Source: Bacillus sp. KH172YL63
Lineage (GTDB): Bacteria; Bacillota; Bacilli; Bacillales; Bacillaceae_B
Direction of reading: 5' to 3'
Assembly (NCBI RefSeq): GCF_011398925.1
Contig: NZ_AP022842.1
Coordinates: 4,126,001-4,190,000, forward strand
Length of the DNA: 64,000 bases
Below are positions 15,927 to 25,423 of this stretch, in pieces (the first letter of the stretch is position 1; each line of letters opens with the position of its first letter). A program made the position numbers and the translations under genes. Under the pieces are notes generated by a model. That model was not told the DNA's origin and ran no database searches. It saw only the letters and a program-made list of their open reading frames with translations.

Positions 15927-16293
15927 CACTTACAACTCCTGCCTCACCAAGGTATGGGTTCTTTATACCCCCGGAATTAAAAGCTAAACCTTATTTCTGA
16001 AAAATATTTTTATTTTTTATAGAAAGGATCAGGCTACTTATTTTCAAAATATATTTAAATTTTTCAATAATTTTAGTAGAATAGAAACATACTGAGAGAT
16101 AGCGCTTTCTTTTTGTTGTTTTCTTTAAAAAACCGGTTTATTCATGCTTTAGGTTTCACCTTCTCATCTTACGGGAATACCAACTGTGGATTACATACGA
16201 AGCAACCCGTAACTTACTATGGACAATTAAATATGTATGCATTAGAATGAATAATGTTTCATTTTAAGCAACAACTACATCTGAGGTGAATTT
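15927..16293. other. AT-rich intergenic region
   Basis: 367 bp between the divergent sda-like and yjiH-like genes. It must carry both promoters. No convincing ORF or operator was seen; a weak candidate -10 (TAGAAT) occurs near 16079. Confidence 0.5.
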
Positions 16294-17652
16294 ATGAATC
16301 AACAACGCTTTACGGCCACAAGCCATTTACGATTTATCATCCCTTCCCTTTTGGGAATTTTTCTATTTATGACACCAGTTCCAGGAGAAGACGGGATCAC
16401 GATCCCGATTGCGATTTTCTCCGGCATGCTGCAAGATGCGATCGGAGGCTATGTACCGGCTATCATGACAGGATTGATCATCCTGACTGTATTGGGCACG
16501 TTCCTTACAAAGCTTGCGCGACCGGCATTCATTGGGAAATCACCATTTTTCACCACTCTGTTTGACGTAAGACCTGTATGGGTGTTCGTTCGGTTGATCG
16601 GTGCCATCTTTGCCGTCATGACCCTGTTCAAGTTAGGGCCTGAATGGGTTTGGTCCGACGCGACAGGCGGTCTTCTGCTAAACCCGGACGGCCTTCTGAC
16701 GATTTTGTTTTCAGTGTTTTTATTTGCAGGACTGTTTCTGCCATTATTATTAAATTTCGGGTTATTAGAATTATTTGGCGCTCTTTTGACGAAAGTGATG
16801 CGTCCCGTATTTGGCCTTCCCGGCCGTTCTTCGATCGATTGCCTGGCTTCATGGTTAGGTGACGGTACAATCGGGGTACTGCTGACAAGCAAGCAATATG
16901 AGGATGGATACTATACGAAGAAGGAAGCTGCGATCATCGGTACAACGTTCTCTGTCGTTTCTATTACATTCTGTCTTGTCGTCATTTCAGAAGTCGGACT
17001 CGGTGAATACTTCATCCCGTTCTATCTGACAGTCGCGATTTCAGGTGTCCTGGCCGCAATCATTCTGCCAAGAATCCCGCCGCTGTCCCGTAAGCCGGAC
17101 ACATACTATAACGGTCAAGAAGGAAAGAACACGATGGAAGTGATTCCGGAAGGGTATAGCCGTGTCGGTTACGGATATGAGCAGGCACTTATCCAGGCAA
17201 AGAACAACAACAGCGCCTCTAAATTCTTCTCTGACGGAATGAAGAATGTACTTGATATGTGGATGGGTGTTGCCCCGATCGTTATGGCGATCGGTACAAC
17301 GGCACTGATTGTAGCGGAGAATACGAAGTTCTTCGAATACATCGGCATGCCGCTCATCCCGATCCTTGAGCTCCTTCAGATCCCTGAAGCGACGGAAGCA
17401 TCACGCTCTATCCTTGTCGGTTTCGCCGATATGTTCCTTCCAGCCATCTTTGGTTCTGGAATTGAGAGTGAACTCACGCGCTTTGTGATCGCTTGTTTAT
17501 CAGTTACACAATTGATCTACATGTCTGAAGTCGGCGGACTGCTGCTCGGGTCCAAGATTCCAGTTGATTTCAAGGATCTCGTCATCATCTTCTTACAGCG
17601 TACGTTCTTGACGTTGCTAGTTATTGTAGCAATTGCTCATATGATCTTTTAA
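16294..17652 (+). CDS. YjiH-family nucleoside-recognition (Gate) membrane protein
   Basis: 452 residues. Two Gate-domain halves are separated by a polar loop (RKPDTYYNGQEGKNTMEVIP, about residues 268-290). Marks are LFMTPVPGEDGITIPIA, SSIDCLASWLGDGTIGVLLT, a FADMFLPAIFGSGIESELTRF helix and YMSEVGGLLLGSKIPV. Related proteins are spore maturation proteins SpmA/B and CNT-like transporters; the substrate is not known. Ribosome binding site GAGGTG precedes the ATG. Stand-alone gene with a perfect terminator. Confidence 0.82.
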   Translation: MNQQRFTATSHLRFIIPSLLGIFLFMTPVPGEDGITIPIAIFSGMLQDAIGGYVPAIMTGLIILTVLGTFLTKLARPAFIGKSPFFTTLFDVRPVWVFVRLIGAIFAVMTLFKLGPEWVWSDATGGLLLNPDGLLTILFSVFLFAGLFLPLLLNFGLLELFGALLTKVMRPVFGLPGRSSIDCLASWLGDGTIGVLLTSKQYEDGYYTKKEAAIIGTTFSVVSITFCLVVISEVGLGEYFIPFYLTVAISGVLAAIILPRIPPLSRKPDTYYNGQEGKNTMEVIPEGYSRVGYGYEQALIQAKNNNSASKFFSDGMKNVLDMWMGVAPIVMAIGTTALIVAENTKFFEYIGMPLIPILELLQIPEATEASRSILVGFADMFLPAIFGSGIESELTRFVIACLSVTQLIYMSEVGGLLLGSKIPVDFKDLVIIFLQRTFLTLLVIVAIAHMIF

Positions 17653-17657
17653 TTGAA

Positions 17658-17692
17658 AAGCCCCCGGGATCCGTATTGGATCCCGGGGGCTT
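17658..17692. terminator. Bidirectional terminator
   Basis: A perfect 15-bp stem (17658-17672 with 17678-17692) with a 5-nt loop, very GC rich, between converging genes. Confidence 0.9.
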
Positions 17693-17708
17693 ATTTAGTT
17701 ATGAACAC

Positions 17709-18959
17709 TTACGCTTTCTCCACGGGAAAGGTGATTTCCACACATGTCCCTTTATTTTCTTCCGACTCGATTGACAGTGAGCCTTTGTGGTCTTCTATAA
17801 TCTTTTGGCTGATTGTCAGGCCGAGGCCCATCCCTTTTTCTTTCAAGGTGAAGAACGGCTCTCCAAGCTTCTTCAAACGCTCAGGGGGAATCCCTGTTCC
17901 CTCGTCTTGAACGGAAATGGTGAGGGAATTTTTCCGGATGACCCAGTCGACGTCGATATCCCCTTCTTCCATCGCTTCAATCGCATTTTTTAATATATTG
18001 ATGAACACCTGAATGCACTGATTCTTATCACCGACAACATACATGGGGGACGAAGGCAGGTGGACGTTCAAGGTGATTCCCTTCAGGAGTGCTTCATGGC
18101 CCATCACCTTAATGACGTAGCGGAGGACTTCACTCATGTCAAAGGGCTGATATTCCCTCATTTGCGGCTTCGACAGAATGAGCAGCTCCCCTACGATCTG
18201 ATTGATCCTGTCCATCTCGGAAGACATGACCGTCAAGTAATGGTCCGATACATGCTCATTTTCTTCCAACAATTGAATGAATCCCTTGATGCTCGTGAGG
18301 GGATTCCTGATTTCATGGGCGATTCCGGCTGCAAGCTCCCCGACAACAGACAGCTTCTCCTTTCTCAGCAGCATGTCTTCTGTCATCTTCTGCTGGGAGA
18401 TATCCCGCCCGATAATAACAAGTCCTTTTCTCGTCCGGTTTGGATGAAAAAGGGGGACTTTGATGACATCGAAAGTCTTGTAATCTCCGTTCGGCAGGTA
18501 GAATGACTCTTCGCAACGTGTCATCTCCCCTGCTTTCCAGGACTTTTCATCAGATTCTGCACAAAAATTGAAGGCGTCTTTAAAGAAGGGAACCGATTCG
18601 CCTAGCTCCTCGTCTGTTTTGCCTTCATAATCGATTTCTTCCAGATCATAGAGCTTCCGTCCGAATTGATTGACCTTCAGCCATCGTCCGTCCCCGTCCT
18701 TGAAACAGACGAAGTCCGGCAGGGCATGAAGGAGGGTCGAAAGCTGGCTTTCTTCTTCCAACAACACACGGTAGCTGGTGAGGAAGGACTTTACCTCTTT
18801 CATCAACAGGGCAAGGACAGCCATCCCCGCTGCAGATAAAAGGAGGGTCGCGATCACAAGCCATGTTTTTTCCAATACGAAAACGGAGATGACCTGAAGA
18901 ATGAATAGAGCCATCAAGGTCCATATTTTATTGTAAAATGGTCGTTTTGCCTCTATCAT
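17709..18959 (-). CDS. Membrane PAS sensor histidine kinase (Kin-type)
   Basis: 416 residues. Two membrane helices (about 10-55), then a PAS domain (ALPDFVCFKDGDGRWLKVNQ to LVIIGRDISQQK), then HisKA with the phospho-acceptor in ELAAGIAHEIRNPLTSIKGF, and HATPase_c with N-box NILKNAIEAM, G1 DEGTGIPPE and G2 GMGLGLTISQKI. The arrangement resembles the sporulation phosphorelay kinases KinB-KinE and ResE/YkoW-like orphans. No response regulator is adjacent, which also fits an orphan phosphorelay kinase. ATG 18959 is preferred to GTG 18968, which lies inside GGGTGA. Confidence 0.88.
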   Translation of the reverse strand: MIEAKRPFYNKIWTLMALFILQVISVFVLEKTWLVIATLLLSAAGMAVLALLMKEVKSFLTSYRVLLEEESQLSTLLHALPDFVCFKDGDGRWLKVNQFGRKLYDLEEIDYEGKTDEELGESVPFFKDAFNFCAESDEKSWKAGEMTRCEESFYLPNGDYKTFDVIKVPLFHPNRTRKGLVIIGRDISQQKMTEDMLLRKEKLSVVGELAAGIAHEIRNPLTSIKGFIQLLEENEHVSDHYLTVMSSEMDRINQIVGELLILSKPQMREYQPFDMSEVLRYVIKVMGHEALLKGITLNVHLPSSPMYVVGDKNQCIQVFINILKNAIEAMEEGDIDVDWVIRKNSLTISVQDEGTGIPPERLKKLGEPFFTLKEKGMGLGLTISQKIIEDHKGSLSIESEENKGTCVEITFPVEKA

Positions 18960-19061
18960 TTTTGTCACCCGTTTCGTTCTTTATGAATGGCTGATGTGGT
19001 AAGTTGCTTTTTACTAGTGTCAGATGGTTGATGTCCTATTCATGTGTATAGGGTCCCTTGC

Positions 19062-20612
19062 TCAATAAAGATTAAAAATATAAGGTCCGATTGATGTGAT
19101 ATAAAATAAGACATAGATGCCCATGAAGTAAAAGGCGCCTGCGAATGATCCCCACTCCGGATCACGGCCTTTTTTCCAGATGATCCAGGTCATGGCACTT
19201 ATGAGCAGTAATAAAATATAACTGCTTCCAGGGAAGATGAAATAGTCAGGTGCCACCTGATAAAAGTAAGCGTTCATCGCATTGCCTGTGTAACTGACCG
19301 GCATGAAAAGGAACAGGATAACAGCCACATATTCTGCCCAGCTGATTCCGTCTTTTTCAAATACGTTTGGCCTGAAAATATATAACAGGATCAGAAGGAA
19401 CAGAGACGGCAGGAACCAGTAAAAGGAGGTGAGGATCGTGACAAGGCTGCTGAACATCATCAGCACACCGTTGTTCACCGCTTCTCTCACCGATCTTTTT
19501 GTCCAGCTGGTGCTTTCTGACACCACTTGCTTATCCTGGGAGGCACCGTATAGTTCATATGTACCACCATCATAATTCAGCCAAACCATGGATTGGCCTG
19601 TCAGTTGAACAGGGTAATATGTGACATGCTTGGTTGTGCTGACAGGGGATGCTTCTAACTGATTTTCATTTTGATAAGGTGCCACATACAGGCGGATCGA
19701 GCTGTTATCCCCGATCTGCTGGCCTTCAGACGTGAACATGACAGCATCGGTTCCGTTTGCGTCCACGAATTGGACACTGGACGGGCTCATGAGCTTCTCA
19801 CCGCTGGAATGGTTGATGAATTCCATCTTTTCCCCGGCAAGGAGCTTTGCACCCACTTCATCTAGTGGTGCCTGAACCTTATACACACTGTAAGAAAGTG
19901 CTCCCTGGGTCCTTGATTTCTCATTATAAAAGAGGACGAGATGCCCATCCGCTTCTTTAAACGTCAGCCCTTCTGTTTTCTTATTCGGGGCCGTGTTGAT
20001 GAGTAGAAAAGGATTTTTGCTGATTTGCTGATCACTGTTCATATAGTGCACAAAGTCATGGCTGTCGTCCTTTTTCACCTGAATGACGGAACTTCCATCT
20101 TCATTGATGTGAATATCGGAAATGTCAGAACTGAATTGGTGGACTTCATTTGAGGTTCCGTCTTTCAGTCTGTATTCATACAGCCTTGCACCTTTCCAAT
20201 AAAAGACGTGGTCTGGTCCTGTCCCTAATCCCGTGATGCCTTCAGCGAGTATGTTATCTCGTTTATTGGTTGTCAGAGTAAGATTCCCATCCCTGTAGTA
20301 TATGACGTCCTTCCCGTCCGTCCAATAAGGGTAGCCCCTTGTGATTTTCGTATCGATGACATCGTCTTTTGAAACCTTCATCTGATCATTGATTGACAGG
20401 GCATGGATCTCCCCTTCACTCGACACATACAGCGCTCCATTTTGAGCAAACACCTGAGGTTTTTCTTCCGATGTGAAAGCAAGCGGGAGCGAACGGCTCC
20501 AACCTTCCTGCGGGAGTTCTTTTACCAGGAAAAGCTGGTGAATGAACAATGCAGCAACAAATAGGAGCATCACTCCTATCGGTATTCCGATCATTTTTAT
20601 TTTTTCTCTCAT
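19062..20612 (-). CDS. Membrane protein with beta-propeller-like outer domain, unknown
   Basis: About 516 residues. One N-terminal helix (IGIPIGVMLLFVAALFIHQL), then about 360 residues rich in short beta repeats with W/Y and D (PQVFAQNGALYVSSEGEIHA, YPYWTDGKDVIYYRDGNL), suggesting a propeller outside the membrane. Four to five C-terminal helices follow, starting near residue 395 (NNGVLMMFSSLVTILTSFYW). No family recognised. Start at 20612 because AGGGGG precedes it; the frame reaches 20657. Same strand as the sensor kinase, 102 bases upstream of it, so a functional link is possible but unproven. Confidence 0.7.
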   Translation of the reverse strand: MREKIKMIGIPIGVMLLFVAALFIHQLFLVKELPQEGWSRSLPLAFTSEEKPQVFAQNGALYVSSEGEIHALSINDQMKVSKDDVIDTKITRGYPYWTDGKDVIYYRDGNLTLTTNKRDNILAEGITGLGTGPDHVFYWKGARLYEYRLKDGTSNEVHQFSSDISDIHINEDGSSVIQVKKDDSHDFVHYMNSDQQISKNPFLLINTAPNKKTEGLTFKEADGHLVLFYNEKSRTQGALSYSVYKVQAPLDEVGAKLLAGEKMEFINHSSGEKLMSPSSVQFVDANGTDAVMFTSEGQQIGDNSSIRLYVAPYQNENQLEASPVSTTKHVTYYPVQLTGQSMVWLNYDGGTYELYGASQDKQVVSESTSWTKRSVREAVNNGVLMMFSSLVTILTSFYWFLPSLFLLILLYIFRPNVFEKDGISWAEYVAVILFLFMPVSYTGNAMNAYFYQVAPDYFIFPGSSYILLLLISAMTWIIWKKGRDPEWGSFAGAFYFMGIYVLFYITSIGPYIFNLY

Positions 20613-20852
20613 CTGGATCCCCCTATTGCGAAATATTAGACTTCTGAATTTTAGCACAATTCAGGGTATTTTTCACCATTTTCTTCCACATAAGAGAATT
20701 GCTATCTATGATTATATCATTGAGTTTGATTTTTGTAACTATTTGTCACTTTGTGTCGTAATGAGGTTAACTTAATTAGTTGAAGAGGAACGAAAGAACC
20801 CATAATAAAAGCTGTTTTCGTACACATTGTGGCTTTTAAACAAGCGAGATGC
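20613..20852. other. Intergenic sequence with no recognised feature
   Basis: Holds the likely promoter of the minus-strand membrane protein and leads into the palindromic repeat. No ORF or operator seen. Confidence 0.5.
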
Positions 20853-20917
20853 GGTTGATTTCCGCTCCAGATGCTCGCTTTCCGCGGGGATGGCGGTGAG
20901 CCTCCTCGGACTTCGTC
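20853..20917. repeat. Palindromic intergenic repeat, left half
   Basis: Starts GGTTGATT and contains GATGCTCG and GCGGGGA. Its inverse continues after the insertion sequence at 22605-22667. The two halves form an imperfect inverted repeat of about 128 bp of a type common between Bacillus genes. Confidence 0.65.
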
Positions 20918-20971
20918 GAGGCCACTGATAATATGCCGATTATAAAAATTTAATGAGTGTTTTAGAACAAA

Positions 20972-21015
20972 AAAAGAGTGGATCTTGGGATTTCTATCCC
21001 AAGATCCACTCTTTT
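20972..21015 (-). terminator. Transposase terminator hairpin inside the IS
   Basis: A perfect 20-bp stem (20972-20991 with 20996-21015). On the minus strand it is followed by a T-rich run. Confidence 0.85.
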
Positions 21016-21028
21016 CCTTTGTTTATTC

Positions 21029-22499
21029 TTACTTTTTGTCATTTATTAGTTTTATGATTCGTTTGATATTTACCGCGAAGATGGAAGTGGCGCCTTGTAT
21101 TTGCATACCTAATAGACCCGCGGCGTGGGCTTTATTGTACCCGTGTCTATTTTTAAGTTCACTATTCTTAGCTTCTATTTTATATCGGGAACGTGCGAGT
21201 TCTTTGAACTCTTCAGAATGTTGGAAGCTCTCGTGCTCCGAATGTTCCTTTGACTTAATGGTCAGAGAGTAGCTCTTTGTCTTCGCCCCTTCTGTGTAAC
21301 ACCCCTCTCGTATCGGACACTTTTTACATTTTTCTATGTCCCAATAGAACTTAATTCTTGTGTTGCGATTTTTATCTCTCTTTTTAATGTGCCCGTCGTT
21401 TTTAGACAAATGGCCTGCCGGGCACATATATCGCCCTGCATCTTTATTATAAATAAATTTGTCGTCTTTTCTTGTGCCATTGGTTATAAGTGGATGTAGC
21501 TTAGAAACGAGCTTGAATTTTTCTTTATTGGCATAAATGATGTTCTCTTTTCGAGAGTAAGCTGTGTCACCAATAACCGCCTCAATTTCCACCCCGTTGT
21601 TTTTCGTTTTTCCAATTAAGTCTGGAAGATAGTTACCATCCGATTTTTCGCCTGAAGTAATAATGGCCGCAGTGATAATTCTTTCATCCGAAAGGGCAAG
21701 ATGGGTCTTATACCCAAGGAAAGAATGGTCTTCAGATTTGTGTCCGACTCTCGCATCTGGATCTGTTGAAAAAATGGGTATTATGTTTACTATCTTCAAC
21801 AGCTTCTTTTAATACGTTCATTTTTTCCTTCACGGAAGGTACTTTAGCGATTGTTGGAGTTTGTTCAATCACGGACACTAACTGTTCGGTGTACGCGAGC
21901 TCTTCTTGGAAGCCCCCACCGACTGGTTTACTGGGGAAGTGTTCTTTCATCTTTTCATCATATTCGAAAATTGTCTTACGAAGCTTTTTGGACAGTTCTT
22001 GTAAGTGTTGGGTAGCTGACTTAGCGTTATAGCGGGAAGTGGAATGGGTGGCGTCTATGATAATAGATTTTCCTAATAAAAGATTGTGTTCAAGTGCTAT
22101 TTCAACGGTCTTCCCGATTAATAAATCAAGTAAATTCATATCCTTAATACGCAACCGGCGGAATTTAGTAAGAGAACTTGGATCAATAACTGGATCCTCT
22201 GGGGCCATATCGAGGAAATACTTAAATGACAGATCGTATTGAGCGCGTTCGACAACATCGACATCTGATAAGTTATAAAACACTTTAAGTAAGAGATATT
22301 TGAACATACGAATGGGTGGTATGGCGTTTCGGCCATGATCGATACTATAATTCGTTTTCAGTTCGTCCAAGATAAACGAGAAATCAACCAGTTCTTTCGT
22401 TTGTCTAAGTAGGTTATCTTTTGGGACGACAAGGTTGTATAGCTCGTTGTAAGGACTTAAAATAAACTCTTCTTGTTTTGATAACATTAAGAACACCAC
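21029..22499 (-). pseudogene. IS1182-family transposase, frameshifted
   Basis: Two overlapping reading frames together make one transposase of about 490 residues. The N-terminal part (22499 to about 21771) starts MVFLMLSKQEEFILSPYNEL and includes DLSFKYFLDMAPEDPVIDPS, SLTKFRRLR and IIIDATHSTSRYN (first catalytic Asp). The C-terminal part (to 21029) includes STDPDARVGHKSEDHSFLGY, IGDTAYSRKEN and the CPAGH/CKKCPIREGC cysteines. The break is at a run of six T (minus strand, 21775-21770), where five would keep the frame. It is probably inactive unless slippage on the T run restores the frame. Confidence 0.88.
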
Positions 22500-22604
22500 C
22501 TATTCACTAATGTTTTCATTATAAAATAAAACAGTTATACATGCTTCATAAAAATGAAGCATGTATAACTGTAAAAAGACTTTTTCAGTGGCCTCGACTT
22601 CGTC

Positions 22605-22667
22605 CTGCGGGGTCTCACCTGTCCATCAGTCCCCGCAGGAGTCGAGCATCTTCCGCTCCAATCAACC
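22605..22667. repeat. Palindromic intergenic repeat, right half
   Basis: Ends AATCAACC (22660-22667), the inverse of GGTTGATT at 20853, and contains CGAGCATC and TCCCCGC complementary to the left half. Beyond it, 22668-22849 holds nothing recognisable. Confidence 0.65.
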
Positions 22668-22849
22668 ATCCAAGATAAAAACCAAAAATTACGGAATTAA
22701 CTGCTTATTCATCTTCTAAATAGTAGTGATAAACTTAATTCAAGTACATTCCCCTTGATTCATTGATTTATTACGCAGTCTCAAATTACTGAAGCTACAA
22801 TGCTCACATTAACATCTAATAATAGCAACAATCTATGCGAAAAGAGCCT

Positions 22850-22886
22850 AAAAAAAGCCGACAACCACTTCAACAGGTCGTCAGCT
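22850..22886 (-). terminator. Terminator of the kbl-tdh operon
   Basis: GCCGACAACC (22857-22866) pairs with GGTCGTCAGC (22876-22885); on the minus strand a T-run follows. Confidence 0.85.
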
Positions 22887-22903
22887 AACTTTCAAAATGA
22901 GAT

Positions 22904-23845
22904 TTATTTTGTTTTTAATTTATCCAACATATCTGCAGTCATCTTGGCCAGGTCGTATTCTGCCTTGAAGCCCCATTCGTTCATGGCTGCGCTGGAGTCG
23001 ATCGCGTTTGGCCAGCTTTCTGCTATGCCCTGGCGCACTGGGTCTACGGCATAGTCCAGACTGAAGTCCGGCTGGTGGACACGGATCGCTTGTGCGACAT
23101 CCTCAGGTGCCACGCTCATCGCAGACACGTTGAAGGAGTTGCGGTGCTCAAGCTTGGAACCGTCTGCTTCCATCAAGTCGATGATGGCATTGAGGGCATC
23201 CGGCATATACATCATATCCATGTACGTCCCTTCACCGATATAAGAAGTATAGTGATTATTTTTAATCGCTTCATAGTAGATTTCAACTGCATAATCAGTC
23301 GTCCCGCCGCCTGGCAGCGTTTCATATGAAATCAATCCAGGGAAGCGAAGGCCTCTCGTATCCACACCGAATTTCGTGAAATAGTAATCAGACAGAAGCT
23401 CACCAGACACTTTATTTACACCGTACATCGTCGTCGGGCGCATGATTGTATCCTGTGGCGTCTCATTTTTAGGCGTTGACGGACCAAATGCCCCGATAGA
23501 ACTTGGCGTGAAGAATTGGCAATCAAGTTCCCGTGACGTTTCAAGGGCATTCACGAGACCACCCATGTTTAGATTCCAGGCAAGCAGCGGCTTGGCTTCT
23601 GCCGTCGCCGATAATAGAGCCGCCAGGTGAATGACCGTATCGACATTGTTCGTTTTCGCGATATCAAACATTCTCTCACCGTCTGTCACATCAAGCTGTT
23701 CAAAAGGGCCATTCTTGACGACCGGACTGTCCGTCTCACGGATATCCGTCGCGATCACATTGTCTGTTCCGTATACATCACGGAGCTTATTGGTGAGCTC
23801 AGAACCGATTTGTCCAAGTGCACCCGTTACTAAAATTCTTTTCAT
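22904..23845 (-). CDS. tdh: L-threonine 3-dehydrogenase, epimerase-fold type
   Basis: 313 residues. Extended SDR fold with [16 protein letters not shown] (NAD binding), [28 protein letters not shown], and catalytic Tyr/Lys in [13 protein letters not shown]. It is the short, epimerase-like threonine dehydrogenase, not the zinc ADH type. It oxidises L-threonine to 2-amino-3-ketobutyrate. It follows kbl by 89 bases on the same strand, which makes the assignment firm: the kbl product cleaves 2-amino-3-ketobutyrate. GGAGGAAAG ribosome binding site. Confidence 0.92.
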   Translation of the reverse strand: MKRILVTGALGQIGSELTNKLRDVYGTDNVIATDIRETDSPVVKNGPFEQLDVTDGERMFDIAKTNNVDTVIHLAALLSATAEAKPLLAWNLNMGGLVNALETSRELDCQFFTPSSIGAFGPSTPKNETPQDTIMRPTTMYGVNKVSGELLSDYYFTKFGVDTRGLRFPGLISYETLPGGGTTDYAVEIYYEAIKNNHYTSYIGEGTYMDMMYMPDALNAIIDLMEADGSKLEHRNSFNVSAMSVAPEDVAQAIRVHQPDFSLDYAVDPVRQGIAESWPNAIDSSAAMNEWGFKAEYDLAKMTADMLDKLKTK

Positions 23846-23934
23846 CGTCTTTCCTCCTGCATTTCCCTTTGGTGTTGAATCACACAGACAGGGCTGGCCC
23901 GTTCAGGCAGCCCCATTCTTGTTTCTGGCAAAAC

Positions 23935-25125
23935 TTAAATGATGCCCATTTCTTTTCCGACTTTCTCATACGCTGCGATCGCCTGATCCAGCATTTCCTT
24001 CGTATGCGCAGCCGAAGGCATATTTCTTACACGGCCTGTTCCCCGTGGCACCGTTGGGAACACGATTGATTTCGCATAAACCCTTTCTTCATACAGGCGT
24101 TTACTGAAATTCTGTGTTGCCTGCTCTTCTCCGATGATGACAGGTGTGATAGGCGTTTCACTGTTTCCGATATCAAATCCGAGCTCTGTCAGTTTCTCTT
24201 TCAGATAGCGGCTGTTTTCCCACATATTATCCTGAAGTTCAGTCGAGTTCATGATAAGATCAAGCGCTTCTGTACAAGCCGTCACATCTGCCGGCGTCAA
24301 TGAAGTAGAGAATAGGAATGGACGTGAACGGACCTTCAGCCAGTCGATCAGATTCTGCGTTCCTGCAACATATCCTCCGACAACACCGATCGCTTTCGAT
24401 AACGTACCCATTTGGAAATCGACTTTATCAGCAAGTCCGAAGTGCTTGACCGTCCCTGCACCTTTTCCAAGGACACCTGAACCGTGGGCATCATCCACAT
24501 ACGTCATGATGTCGAACTCTTCTGCGATCTCAACGATTTCCGGAAGTTTACACACATCTCCGTCCATTGAGAACACACCGTCAGTGATGATCATGATTTT
24601 CTTGTAAAGGCCCGATTCCTTCGCTTCTTTCGCTTTTGCACGAAGATCTTCCATATCCGAGTGACCAAAGCGGATGATCTTCGCTTTGGATAAACGGCAT
24701 CCGTCAATGATCGACGCATGGTTCAGCTCATCAGAAAGGATCGCATCATGCTTGTCCATCACCGCTGAAATGGCCGCCATATTGCAGTTGAACCCAGATT
24801 GATACGCAATCGCTGCTTCTGTTCCCTTAAACTTCGCAAGCTTTTCCTCAAGCTTCACATGAAGATCAAGCGTCCCGTTGATCGTACGGACCGCACCAGC
24901 GCCGACGCCGTACTCCTTCACTGCTTCGATCGCTACTTTCTTCAAGCGCTCATCTGTCGCAAGCCCAAGATAGTTATTGGAAGAAAGGTTCACAAGTTTC
25001 TTTCCATTAATCGTAATCACAGGTCCATTCGCACCTTGCAATGGATCGATTTCATTGTATAAACCACGTGATTTTAAATCTTCAAGATTTTCTTGTAAAA
25101 AATGATCTAATGTCTTACTTGTCAT
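23935..25125 (-). CDS. kbl: Glycine C-acetyltransferase (2-amino-3-ketobutyrate CoA ligase)
   Basis: 396 residues. PLP-dependent alpha-oxoamine synthase that, with CoA, converts 2-amino-3-ketobutyrate to glycine and acetyl-CoA. Visible motifs are [38 protein letters not shown], the [11 protein letters not shown] loop and the PLP lysine in [15 protein letters not shown]. First gene of the threonine degradation operon. GGGAGG precedes the ATG; a candidate cre lies about 20 bases upstream of the start. Confidence 0.93.
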   Translation of the reverse strand: MTSKTLDHFLQENLEDLKSRGLYNEIDPLQGANGPVITINGKKLVNLSSNNYLGLATDERLKKVAIEAVKEYGVGAGAVRTINGTLDLHVKLEEKLAKFKGTEAAIAYQSGFNCNMAAISAVMDKHDAILSDELNHASIIDGCRLSKAKIIRFGHSDMEDLRAKAKEAKESGLYKKIMIITDGVFSMDGDVCKLPEIVEIAEEFDIMTYVDDAHGSGVLGKGAGTVKHFGLADKVDFQMGTLSKAIGVVGGYVAGTQNLIDWLKVRSRPFLFSTSLTPADVTACTEALDLIMNSTELQDNMWENSRYLKEKLTELGFDIGNSETPITPVIIGEEQATQNFSKRLYEERVYAKSIVFPTVPRGTGRVRNMPSAAHTKEMLDQAIAAYEKVGKEMGII

Positions 25126-25143
25126 GTACTCGTCCTCCCGTTA

Positions 25144-25157
25144 TGTAAGCGTTTAAA
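25144..25157 (-). promoter_or_regulatory. Candidate CcpA cre site before kbl
   Basis: TGTAAGCGTTTAAA matches the cre consensus TGWAANCGNTNWCA at all defined positions but one. It lies in the 5' leader of kbl, where it could block elongation when preferred sugars are present. Confidence 0.5.
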
Positions 25158-25362
25158 AACAAATGTCCACTCCAAAAACACAATATTTATCCGTTGTTTC
25201 TTAGTATTTTCTCATCATTATTCTGCTTCTTAGTTTAACATGTTTTTTCGTGATGGACAAAAATTATCTTCGCATTCAGCACATATATTAGTGTACCCGA
25301 TAATCGAAAAAAACTTCAGGCGAGTCAGCCCTGTGGAAACTGTCATAAATAATCCACAAAGT

Positions 25363-25380
25363 TTGTGAAATGATGAGCAA
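25363..25380 (+). promoter_or_regulatory. Candidate Rex-type site before lctP
   Basis: TTGTGAAATGATGAGCAA has a perfect left half of the Rex consensus (TTGTGAAAT) and a degenerate right half. Rex control of lactate permeases is usual in Gram-positives; this copy is weak. TATTAC (25386-25391) could be the -10. Confidence 0.35.
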
Positions 25381-25423
25381 TCTTGTATTACAATAAAAAT
25401 ATAAATAAAAAGTAGGTGACATC

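Larger units (their letters stand above)
20918..22595 (-). mobile_element. IS1182-family insertion sequence (1678 bp)
   Basis: Terminal inverted repeats GAGGCCACTGA (20918-20928) and TCAGTGGCCTC (22585-22595) are perfect over 11 bp and extend to 14 with one mismatch. A 9-bp direct repeat GACTTCGTC flanks it at 20909-20917 and 22596-22604, consistent with target duplication. It contains one minus-strand transposase gene broken by a frameshift and a strong terminator hairpin at its left end. Joining the flanks restores a continuous palindromic repeat, so the element inserted into that repeat. Confidence 0.88.
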
